A stretch of 64,000 nt of DNA. It comes from Paenibacillus sp. Soil750. GTDB taxonomy: Bacteria; Bacillota; Bacilli; Paenibacillales; NBRC-103111. Under the pieces are notes generated by a model, which saw only the letters and a list, made by a program, of their open reading frames with translations, searched no databases and was not told where the DNA came from. Below, piece after piece: positions 9,201-15,837 of this stretch. The DNA lies in the NCBI RefSeq assembly GCF_001428045.1, contig NZ_LMSD01000042.1, positions 211,891-275,890 on the forward strand, in the 5' to 3' direction. The number at the start of each line of letters is the position of its first letter. The stretch's first letter is position 1. Made by a program: the position numbers and the translations under genes.

Positions 9201-10258
9201 ATAAAAAAGAGTTAAATCTTGACGCACAGACAGGCGAACGAGTTGACAAGCTCTCTATCAAGCTGGATGCAGATATCCTCCAAATGGCTGGGACGAACAA
9301 CAAGCCCTTGGTAATTACATCTAACAACGGGACGCTTCGTTTCCCACCTAATTCTATTTCGATTAAAAATGGAAAAAATCAAATCGAATTCAAGCAGATC
9401 ATTGAAGCTGCTCCAGCGGCAATTCCGCAATTTAAAGCTGTTTCGTCCCTCATTATTTTCCATCTAACGGAGAATGGAGAACCTGTTGGCGCTTTTACAA
9501 AACCTGTTCAAGCAACATTTCAATACGATACAACTAAAGTAAGCGACCCTGACAAACTTGGCGTCTACGTGCTGGATGAGCAGACAGGAGAATGGAACAG
9601 TGTGGATAGTAGCATTCAGAGCGCCGGGACTATTACGGCTTCATTGCCGCATTTTTCCACATATGCAGTATTAGAAAAAGTGGACGACACAAAGTTCTTA
9701 GATATTCAAGGACATTGGGCCCAAAAAGAAATTGAACATTTGGTTGCCGATGGCATTATCGACGGTATGGACGCTTTGTCTTTTAAACCGGATAACCATT
9801 TGACAAGAGCACAATTCGTCTCCCTGCTTTCAAAAGCATTGAAGCTAGGAAAACAGGCCGAAACAACGGATTTTGACGATGTCTCAAGCAATTCCTGGTA
9901 TAAGGACTCCGTTTATGCCGCTCAAAAAGCTGGCATTGTTAGCGGCATAAATGACCATACCTTTGCTCCTGAAAGCAGTATTTCTAGAGAACAAATGGCC
10001 GTTATGATGGTAAAGGCCTACTTATACGTAACGAATAAGCAGCTCACTGATCTGTCAGTTCCGACCGAAAATACTTACTCAGATAATGACATTATCAGTA
10101 ACTGGGCTCAATCGTATGTTAAGTCTGCAGCATTCCTTGGAATCATGAACGGTTACGATGAGCAACATTTCGCTCCTAGCACCGAATCTTCAAGAGCACA
10201 GGCAGCTGTTGTCATTAACAGGTTGTTACAAATATTAGCTAAGCAAACCAAGGCGTAA
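6215..10258 (+). CDS. Large secreted surface protein with repeated beta-propeller-like region and three SLH domains
   Basis: 1347 residues, GTG start with GGAGG 7 bases upstream. A signal peptide is clear (basic start, hydrophobic segment to about residue 30, PVQA before the cleavage point). Residues about 65-350 and 380-640 look like two copies of one module: both contain IYAVS, a (F/V)IR(T/K)SDMT segment and a GxxP step typical of YVTN-like propeller blades. An Ig-like region follows, then a long glycine run near 949-966, a region ending in LPHFSTYAVLE common before SLH domains, and three SLH domains (about 1158-1205, 1222-1270, 1288-1340) carrying TRAQ, SREQ and SRAQ motifs. SLH domains bind pyruvylated cell-wall polymer, so the protein is anchored at the cell surface. 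Monocistronic, with its own terminator. The ligand or function of the propeller part is unknown. Confidence 0.92.
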   Translation: MIRSRNHRTSFIVLLTLTLFIGLLGANLSPVQADGIIPHVSPQRLIDGGDSYKNASVNSLNTAAAISTMKSLSFSQGVSDWLADWNAGYIYAVSSSTNKLYFIRTSDMTIQKELIVGSKPMSIARNGNTLFISLAGATLIQPFDLSTQSLLPSIAINVQPLYIAATSDYLFYTSDWQNYSYNRSSGTITKISSYKEDDAVFAADEATHTIYIGETSSSGSNLNAYNYLTNTLISSSNYDGGYGFGFPNPKIFFDGTNVFFGGSKMNAADLTEINGAYKRYGDYSYLNSKILDVTGSYVLTSQAVFNKDTGVKLADLPYEITYGLLGDNGTVYVYDSTYSHSSIEAFTLDLTHPYTMQTNSHTNFISTSDSISAWTTDDSTPYIYAVSKATNECLVIRKSDMTVIKKQVIGANPTDIKLQNGKLYIALRGETHIAVVDASSLVGSTPAIIRYSLGSNPDNVYPADHLLYYWGQYFVSNMRVYDSNYGTDRTLADKSLPMNFKFNGAFYDTVTGAMYGAGSVTYSSPYSIFQIDPATLTGKAVFNLDNSTNGGRLFKDGDQIYYGNKRYSVTGVVYGTYPDQVFYAKDSLVFGTNVIYDRDTFLSIKDLPFSVTNAYVTQNGEMYVSSDKSIYHFANLTDIDTYVQTHLLAQKPVLWDTNTDEKQIGGHIYFKPAQDSGVVSNYAIVFLNDKQQISGYIYPQDKKTLSDGTLDFILNTTNVPNDAVSLGVFSLIKRDNYTTSQLNTPVVFPLWDSPTYLPVQVTLTATKDLPGEFKGTLQWQPAKKETTGTIYRVYYINDESLFGTPLAELATGQSNYTVPLDLNQVPASARGLAIVVELPDGRQPYFVNTKIFPRNKTPKLLSSSITIIKNLKVADTVTVNNLLTGDHIRVYNANGYLLGEGTAGAGLYTATVYITDVGSTGSTIFITNQSSGKAESDPVSVQVPPATGGANGGGGGGGGGGGGGGFKPTPAVDKDGKMALDLTPDRVDFLVDLKSDKKELNLDAQTGERVDKLSIKLDADILQMAGTNNKPLVITSNNGTLRFPPNSISIKNGKNQIEFKQIIEAAPAAIPQFKAVSSLIIFHLTENGEPVGAFTKPVQATFQYDTTKVSDPDKLGVYVLDEQTGEWNSVDSSIQSAGTITASLPHFSTYAVLEKVDDTKFLDIQGHWAQKEIEHLVADGIIDGMDALSFKPDNHLTRAQFVSLLSKALKLGKQAETTDFDDVSSNSWYKDSVYAAQKAGIVSGINDHTFAPESSISREQMAVMMVKAYLYVTNKQLTDLSVPTENTYSDNDIISNWAQSYVKSAAFLGIMNGYDEQHFAPSTESSRAQAAVVINRLLQILAKQTKA
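9069..9110 (+). repeat. Glycine-codon repeat tract within the SLH protein gene
   Basis: An uninterrupted run of GGC/GGT codons coding for about 14-15 glycines, acting as a flexible linker between the propeller part and the wall-binding part. Such runs are prone to in-frame length change. Confidence 0.85.
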
Positions 10259-10287
10259 CAAAGCAAAAAGCTCGTCTAACACGTTAA

Positions 10288-10349
10288 AAGATCGCCAATC
10301 ACCTAGCCACGATGAAGGGCTGAAGGGTGTTGGCGATCTTCTTTTTTTT
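10288..10349 (+). terminator. Terminator of the SLH protein gene
   Basis: AAGATCGCCAA and TTGGCGATCTT arms, 31-base loop region, then a run of eight T. Confidence 0.8.
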
Positions 10350-10502
10350 GCTAGTCTGTGGAGTAGCCGAAACTCACTCCGGCAATGCCAGCTCCAAAGT
10401 CAGAAACGCATACTCCTCCTGTTTCACAATTTCACCTTTCCTCAGTGTAAAGAATTCGCTCCCTCATTCACAGGATTGCACCCTTTTGAAGTTAGCTTAT
10501 AC

Positions 10503-11072
10503 TTAAAATATCTTCTTCTCCACACGATCCGCCTTCAAAATCTCAACAGCCTCCCTAAACCGCAACGAATGCACAATCTCCCGCTCCCGCAGAAACTTCA
10601 AACTATCCTGCAAGTCGACGTCGTCTGTCACATCAATTAACCATTGGTAAGTCGCTCTCGCCTTCTCCTCTGCTGCTATGTCCTCGTAAAGGTCGGCGAT
10701 AGGGTCTCCTTTCGCTTGTATGTAGGTTGCGGTCCAGGGGACGCCTCCTGCGCTCTGATAGAAGAGCCCTCGATCATGGGCTACGTAGTGATCATCCAAT
10801 CCTGCCGCTTTCATTTGCTCCAGCGTGGCATCTTTCGTCAGCTTATATACCATCGTAGCAATCATCTCGAGGTGGGCAAATTCCTCCGTACCTATGTCCG
10901 TCAGCAATCCGACAACCTTATCCGGAATCGAATAACGTTGGTTCAAATAGCGAAGTGCCGCAGCGAGTTCCCCATCTGCTCCCCCATACTGCTCAAGAAG
11001 CAGTTTGGCCATCCGCGGATCACATTTGCTTACCTTGACTGGGTATTGCAACTTTTTCTCATATATCCACAT
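10503..11072 (-). CDS. cotJC: Spore coat protein CotJC, manganese-catalase family
   Basis: A 189-residue protein of the non-haem manganese catalase family found in the inner spore coat. Ligand-bearing segments of the four-helix bundle are visible: GADGELAAALRY, TDIGTEEFAHLEM with the Glu and His pair, and EEKARATYQWL. It is the third gene of cotJABC: 15 bases separate it from the cotJB stop. In Bacillus this operon is made in the mother cell under sigma-E and CotJA is needed to place CotJC. A diverged copy of its last 28 codons lies 4.4 kb away at 6015-6101. Confidence 0.94.
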   Translation of the reverse strand: MWIYEKKLQYPVKVSKCDPRMAKLLLEQYGGADGELAAALRYLNQRYSIPDKVVGLLTDIGTEEFAHLEMIATMVYKLTKDATLEQMKAAGLDDHYVAHDRGLFYQSAGGVPWTATYIQAKGDPIADLYEDIAAEEKARATYQWLIDVTDDVDLQDSLKFLREREIVHSLRFREAVEILKADRVEKKIF

Positions 11073-11087
11073 TGGCTATCCTCCTTC

Positions 11088-11354
11088 TTAAACTTGCCAC
11101 GGCCAAGGAGTCTCCACCCACTGCCATGGCGCTTTCGTGAAGCTGTGTCCAAAGGGCATCAAGGGGCCAAACTCCATTTCGAACTGCTGAGCCATATGCA
11201 TGCGCTTATGGGCAAATTGATTATACTGCTGGAGCACGCTCAGATCGTCAGGGTGCGTATCCAAATAAAGTGTCAACTCCACCAATACAAAATCCACGGC
11301 TTGCAAATCACGAAGTTGCGTGTAATAGGCTTCGGGCAGCACTCGCTCGCTCAT
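11088..11354 (-). CDS. cotJB: Spore coat protein CotJB
   Basis: An 88-residue acidic protein with the CotJB family pattern: PEAYYTQLRDLQAVDFVLVE at the start, LDTHPDD in the middle and GPLMPFG toward the end; the family is otherwise without known activity. The ATG overlaps the last codons of cotJA by 4 bases, so translation is coupled, and cotJC follows after 15 bases. Confidence 0.92.
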   Translation of the reverse strand: MSERVLPEAYYTQLRDLQAVDFVLVELTLYLDTHPDDLSVLQQYNQFAHKRMHMAQQFEMEFGPLMPFGHSFTKAPWQWVETPWPWQV

Positions 11355-11590
11355 GTAGATTCGCCTCCTTCATCAGCTCTAATCTCCTGTAACGGATTCG
11401 GATAGGGCCCATAAAGTGCTGGCCAGAGCGTCCCCATTTTCAAAGCATCATAAGGGCTAAACTGTGGTAATCCTGGTGGTTGAAAATGCATATATAATTG
11501 CGGCGGCGTATTATACCATTTCACTCGAATCGGTGGACAAGGGTCACACGGTCCGATATACGGGTACCAACTTTTAAATTGTGTGTACAT
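11351..11590 (-). CDS. cotJA: Spore coat associated protein CotJA
   Basis: A 79-residue, proline- and tyrosine-rich protein (PYIGPCDPCPPI near the start, then FSPYDALKMGTLWPALYGPY), matching CotJA, which is required for assembly of CotJC into the coat. First gene of cotJABC, with a strong GGAGGAGA ribosome site. A CATATAAC sequence on the minus strand at about 11611-11618 could be a sigma-E -10 element, but no convincing -35 was seen. Confidence 0.92.
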   Translation of the reverse strand: MYTQFKSWYPYIGPCDPCPPIRVKWYNTPPQLYMHFQPPGLPQFSPYDALKMGTLWPALYGPYPNPLQEIRADEGGEST

Positions 11591-11926
11591 ACGTCTCCTC
11601 CTTTTCAGAGCCTATATGACTCGTTATATGCGGCATAACTTGACCAAAATCACCTATTTCCCATATTTTTCGATGAGAAAATCTCTTCACCACTGTTGCC
11701 CCAACTCTCCCCCCAATATGAGTAGGGAGTAATAATGACTGTAATGTGGAGTTATGTGAAGCGCGAGGAGAATTTGGAGTCATGTAGCAAGTTTGTGGAG
11801 GCAACAAATGTAGTTCCCGATAGTGTAAGGTTGTTGATTTTCTAGGAAATCTCAAGCTCAAGTCCTCTCCCCCCTGTCAAACATGCAACAGAGCACTTTT
11901 CGAATGGGTCCCCCCTTCGCTATTGG

Positions 11927-11952
11927 AAATTGATGCAAATAGGCATCAATTT
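11927..11952. repeat. Perfect inverted repeat, possible operator
   Basis: AAATTGATGC and GCATCAATTT, six bases apart, just upstream of the small frame at 11975. No T-run follows, so an operator or a leader hairpin is more likely than a terminator. Confidence 0.5.
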
Positions 11953-11974
11953 GGAGTGATTTCAGGAGATTATC

Positions 11975-12064
11975 ATGAAATACGTTACAAAGGATGCCTA
12001 TTCGCAGGCATTTAGCATTATCAACCATAAATTATTAAAAAAGGTTGTACTTTTGCATTTTTGA
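11975..12064 (+). CDS. Candidate small peptide of 29 residues
   Basis: ATG preceded by AGGAG at 6 bases, then 29 codons starting MKYVTKDAYSQAF and ending in a basic, hydrophobic tail (KLLKKVVLLHF). An ATGCCT/AGGCAT hairpin lies inside the frame. The ribosome site is good, but the frame is short and no family is recognised; it could also be the decayed start of a longer gene. Confidence 0.3.
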   Translation: MKYVTKDAYSQAFSIINHKLLKKVVLLHF

Positions 12065-12097
12065 GAGATGATTAACCTTCCGCCCCGACAAATGCCA

Positions 12098-12148
12098 AAA
12101 AAACCCTCTCCGATTGCATCCACGCAATTCGAAAAGAGATTTCTTTTA
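12098..12148 (-). terminator. Terminator of the ytvI-like gene
   Basis: Imperfect stem around GATTGC/GCAATTCG with CTCT/AGAG outer pairs; on the minus strand it ends in a T-run. Confidence 0.65.
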
Positions 12149-12156
12149 GCCCATTA

Positions 12157-13203
12157 TTAATCTAATTTAATATTCAAATTCAACACGCCTGCTTTGCGCA
12201 ATGCTTGATAAATAATGACGACCAGAGGGCCGAGGAACAAGCCAGCAAAGCCTAGCCATTCAAAGCCAATGTACAAGGAAATTAAAGCCGCTAACGAGTT
12301 GATTCCAACCGCATCACTAAGCACTTTGGGCTCAACAATCCGACGAAGGATGATGAGTACCAAGAAGAGCACGAATAGCCCAATTCCCATACTCGTATAT
12401 CCTAGCAACAGCTGATAAATGATCCATGGGATGAAAATAATTCCAGTCCCAATCACAGGCACGAATTCCATCACCATAACTAGCAGTGAAATTGCGAGTG
12501 GGTACTCCGCCCGAAGGACGAGCAATCCAATGAAAGTCAACAAATACGTAAAGATCGCCATGATCAGCTGAGCGCGTATGAAGCCAAAAATGGCCTCACG
12601 CAAATAAGTCAGCACATGCTCCATTTTATCCTTCGTTTTCGTTTCAAACATCGAGAGAAAAGCAACCTTCAAATTGGGCAAGTTGTACATGCACAAATAC
12701 AGGGTGATCACATAGATGATCAACAGCATGAATAGGTTAGGGATTTTCCCAGCCATATTGAGGAAAAAGCCTGAAATACCACTCAAAATACTCGTCAATG
12801 CTCCGGTTAACGTCTCTGTACTCCGTTCTACCCACGTCTGTACTTGCGCTGCCATCTCTGGGGATAAAGAATCATAGAATACTTGGGTTCGCACTACAGC
12901 TTGATCCACGTATTTATTGACATCCTCCATATAATTAGGCGCTTTACGACCAAGATCGATTAACTCCGTTACGACATTCATCCCAATAAAATAGATTAAT
13001 GCCACCATCAGCAAAGTAAATGCCGTACTAACGATGGTTGCGGCGACAAAGCGTTTCATTTTCGCGACACGCATCAAGAGAGTTGTGAGTGGGTCTAAAA
13101 AAATAGCAGTCACCAACGCTAAGAAAAATGGCAGCCCTACGGTGAACAAACCGTATAACACCAATATTCCTATCGCCATGATTATAGCTGTCCTGGGTGA
13201 CAT
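12157..13203 (-). CDS. ytvI: AI-2E family membrane permease, YtvI-like
   Basis: A 348-residue integral membrane protein of the AI-2E/YdiK/PerM family, with paired N-terminal helices, a long extracytoplasmic region (about residues 75-150) and a C-terminal block of helices ending in EWLGFAGLFLGPLVVI, the family hallmark. In spore formers YtvI is a sporulation-associated member; others export small molecules or act as cation/proton antiporters, so the substrate is open. It follows the CNNM/CBS gene by 14 bases on the same strand and is probably co-transcribed with it, ending at the terminator near 12100. Confidence 0.8.
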   Translation of the reverse strand: MSPRTAIIMAIGILVLYGLFTVGLPFFLALVTAIFLDPLTTLLMRVAKMKRFVAATIVSTAFTLLMVALIYFIGMNVVTELIDLGRKAPNYMEDVNKYVDQAVVRTQVFYDSLSPEMAAQVQTWVERSTETLTGALTSILSGISGFFLNMAGKIPNLFMLLIIYVITLYLCMYNLPNLKVAFLSMFETKTKDKMEHVLTYLREAIFGFIRAQLIMAIFTYLLTFIGLLVLRAEYPLAISLLVMVMEFVPVIGTGIIFIPWIIYQLLLGYTSMGIGLFVLFLVLIILRRIVEPKVLSDAVGINSLAALISLYIGFEWLGFAGLFLGPLVVIIYQALRKAGVLNLNIKLD

Positions 13204-13217
13204 AGAGACTCCTCCGA

Positions 13218-14555
13218 TTATTCATTTCCCGGTTTAACCGTGTCGATATTCGTTATATGTATACGAACAATACGTAATCGATCTACCTCAGTCACTTCGA
13301 AAACATGATTAGCATAAGGCACTTTCTTCCCTTTGACAGGCGCGCCTTCCACCTTCTTGAACAGCCAGCCGCCAATCGAATCCACATCATCGTCTTCAAT
13401 TTGAAGGTCCAGCATGTCGTTCAGGTCTTCCAGCAATACACGACCATCGACAGAGGTATATTTGTCTTTCACTTCCACGCCAGGTCGCTCATTCACATCG
13501 AATTCGTCATGCAATTCTCCCACGATTTCCTCGATGATATCTTCCAAAGCTAAGAGACCCGCAGTTCCCCCGTACTCATCAACAACGATCGCGAGTTGGG
13601 AATGCTTTTTCTGCATGAGCTTAAGCACGCGGCTAACTTCCATCGACTCCGGCACGTTCAGAATCGGACGAATGAAGGTTTTGAGTTCCTGCTCAACATC
13701 AGGATCCGCCGTTAGTAAGTCAGCAATATGTACAAAACCTACGATGTTATCTTTATGCCCATCAGCTACAGGGTAACGTGTGTGCTTGGTTTCATGAACG
13801 AATCGCAAGTTATCGATAAAACTTGTTTCTAGAAACAGACAATCCATATCTGTCCGCGGCAGCATCACTTCACGAGCGATGAGATCGGAGAATTCGAAAA
13901 TGTTATCGAAAAGCGTCATCTCGTCTTCATTGATATGACCGCTTTTGACACTCTCATCCATCAGGATTCGAATTTCTTCCTCCGTATGCGCCGCTTCATT
14001 CTCACTGGCGGGCTCTACGCCGATCATCGCCAGAAATTTGTTCGCTGCGCCATTAAGCACCCAAATAATCGGGCGAAATATTCTGTAGAAAAACAATAGC
14101 GGAGCTGAGAGCCACAAAGAGGTCAGTTCAGGTTTTTGAATCGCAAATGATTTAGGGGCCAATTCCCCCAGCACAATGTGCATAAACGTAATAAATCCGA
14201 AAGCAATAACAAAAGACAAAGTCGTTGTATACACGGATTCCCCTAAACCAAACGTATGAAATAGAGGTTCCATAATCAGATCATGAATCGCAGGCTCTCC
14301 AATCCAACCCAGTCCCAAGGAGGCAAGTGTAATGCCAAGCTGTGTGGCTGATAAATACCTATCCAGTTGTGACGTTACGATACTCGCATATTTGGCTTTT
14401 CCGCTGCCTTCATTGACAAGCTGTTGAATACGAGAATGTCGAACTTTCACAAGGGCAAACTCAGCTGCTACGAAAAATCCATTTAACAGGACGAGTAAGA
14501 TAACCAGGAAAAGATTGAGTGCGATGGAACCGAAATCAAACGACGTATGTGGCAA
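13218..14555 (-). CDS. CNNM/hemolysin-C-like membrane protein with CBS pair
   Basis: A 445-residue protein of the TlyC/CorC-like family. Order: four-helix CNNM (DUF21) membrane domain to about residue 190 with LVLLNGFFVAAEFALVKVR, then two CBS repeats (about 205-335; DMDCLFLE, HTRYPV, LAIVVDEYGGTAGL), then a CorC_HlyC domain to the end. The CBS pair binds adenine nucleotides and the family takes part in Mg2+ or other divalent ion homeostasis; the old name hemolysin is not informative. It is followed 14 bases later by the ytvI-like gene. Direction of transport cannot be inferred from sequence. Confidence 0.9.
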   Translation of the reverse strand: MPHTSFDFGSIALNLFLVILLVLLNGFFVAAEFALVKVRHSRIQQLVNEGSGKAKYASIVTSQLDRYLSATQLGITLASLGLGWIGEPAIHDLIMEPLFHTFGLGESVYTTTLSFVIAFGFITFMHIVLGELAPKSFAIQKPELTSLWLSAPLLFFYRIFRPIIWVLNGAANKFLAMIGVEPASENEAAHTEEEIRILMDESVKSGHINEDEMTLFDNIFEFSDLIAREVMLPRTDMDCLFLETSFIDNLRFVHETKHTRYPVADGHKDNIVGFVHIADLLTADPDVEQELKTFIRPILNVPESMEVSRVLKLMQKKHSQLAIVVDEYGGTAGLLALEDIIEEIVGELHDEFDVNERPGVEVKDKYTSVDGRVLLEDLNDMLDLQIEDDDVDSIGGWLFKKVEGAPVKGKKVPYANHVFEVTEVDRLRIVRIHITNIDTVKPGNE

Positions 14556-14581
14556 AATGTATTTCTCCTTCAGAAAAATGA

Positions 14582-15709
14582 TTAGATAATAGCTTTACGG
14601 CTTTTGAAATCCACAGTGCGATAGTACGAGTCAGCTACAAGCAGGTTGGGTCCACAACAGGATGCCGTACTACAGAAACAATTCACCCGCTGGTTCAGCG
14701 GATTGTTCTCCCAACGTGCAAAGATATCATCAAGCCCATCATCATGTATATTTCCAAGCGGAGGCTCATTAGCAAAATCGGTGACGAAAACCTCGCCAGT
14801 AAACGTACTGACGTTCAATCGGTTCCGCCCGTCTGGGTCGTTACGAACCGTAACATTCTGCTCTTCACGTAGACGCTTAACTAACTTACGGTCCGCTTCC
14901 AGTTCATTACATGCGAAGAAAGGCAGCGTGCCGAACAGCATCCACATGTCCGGATTGCGATGGTCTAACAAACGGTGGATACTCGCGCGCAATTCGTCCA
15001 GTGTAACCATTGGCAGATGTGAGGCGAAAGAGCTTGCATACATCGGATGTACCTCGTGACGCTTACAGCCCATTTCGTTAATTAACTGATGAATCTCTGG
15101 CAATTTCAAATGGGTTCGCGTGTTAATCATCGATTCCGCAGAAACGTACAAACCACCCTTACTTAGCGCGATCGTATTATTCACCATTCGCTCATACATC
15201 CCTAGTGCCGTTACTTGCCCGACCGGACGCTGAGAATTCACAAATCCTACCTGATGGAAATCATCTGCATTCAAATAATTAAACGAAATATGCATCACAT
15301 CGAGATACGGCGCAAGCAGCTCATAACGCTCCAAATCTAATGTTAAATTCGAGTTAATTTGAGTGCGAATTCCCCGCTCCCGCGCGTACTTCAGGATTGG
15401 CAGCATGTAGTCCTTCACAATCTTGATGTGGTAAGACGGCTCGCCGCCTGTTAAACTGATCGTTTCCAAATGTTCAATTTCATCCAGTTTTTTCAAAATA
15501 ACTGGCAACGGAATACGTGGTCCTTCTGACATCGTAAGTGAATCCCCAACTGCACAATGCTCACAACGCATATTACACAGATTGGTGATGGTAAGCTCAA
15601 TGCTGGTTAATACATGTTTCCCGTATTTCCGATATGACCGAATGGGGTCCCAAGGATCATAATGGGGGGTTAACTCCGGTAAGATGGAGTGTGTTACGTT
15701 CCTATTCAT
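14582..15709 (-). CDS. yfkAB: Radical SAM protein YfkAB
   Basis: A 375-residue radical SAM enzyme. The iron-sulfur motif CNMRCEHC (CxxxCxxC, Cys45, 49, 52) starts the barrel, followed by a SLTGGEPSYH glycine motif for SAM binding. Near the C-terminus CFCSTASC matches the CxCxxxxC motif that defines the YfkAB group, probably for a second metal cluster. The reaction is unknown. It lies 26 bases upstream of the CNNM/CBS gene on the same strand, so it may head that transcription unit. Length equals the Bacillus subtilis protein. Confidence 0.9.
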   Translation of the reverse strand: MNRNVTHSILPELTPHYDPWDPIRSYRKYGKHVLTSIELTITNLCNMRCEHCAVGDSLTMSEGPRIPLPVILKKLDEIEHLETISLTGGEPSYHIKIVKDYMLPILKYARERGIRTQINSNLTLDLERYELLAPYLDVMHISFNYLNADDFHQVGFVNSQRPVGQVTALGMYERMVNNTIALSKGGLYVSAESMINTRTHLKLPEIHQLINEMGCKRHEVHPMYASSFASHLPMVTLDELRASIHRLLDHRNPDMWMLFGTLPFFACNELEADRKLVKRLREEQNVTVRNDPDGRNRLNVSTFTGEVFVTDFANEPPLGNIHDDGLDDIFARWENNPLNQRVNCFCSTASCCGPNLLVADSYYRTVDFKSRKAII

Positions 15710-15837
15710 GCTGTTTACACCTGACCTATCATTTCCTATTCAAGAACATGTTACTACCTATTATGCCTATACCTATGCCCTTTATTGTAACTTATGATTC
15801 ACAAAAAAGGAAACAGAGACAGGAATTGCAGATGGCG

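Larger units (their letters stand above)
11591..12156. other. Long intergenic region between cotJA and the ytvI-like gene
   Basis: About 565 bases. The left part should hold the cotJ promoter. It also contains a perfect 10-bp inverted repeat at 11927-11952, a 29-codon frame at 11975-12064 and the ytvI terminator near 12100. Nothing else was recognised. Confidence 0.5.

Noticed and set aside
10374..10466. About 30 open codons on the minus strand ending in LTLELALPE and a stop, downstream of cotJC
   Set aside because: It looks like the tail of a protein and could be a gene remnant, but no start, family or matching partner was found, so it is not called.
10644..11405. Open frame of 253 codons antisense to cotJB/cotJC
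   Set aside because: Shadow of the conserved cotJ genes.
11574..11861. 95-codon frame on the minus strand upstream of cotJA
   Set aside because: No ribosome site, odd composition and it would cover the expected cotJ promoter.
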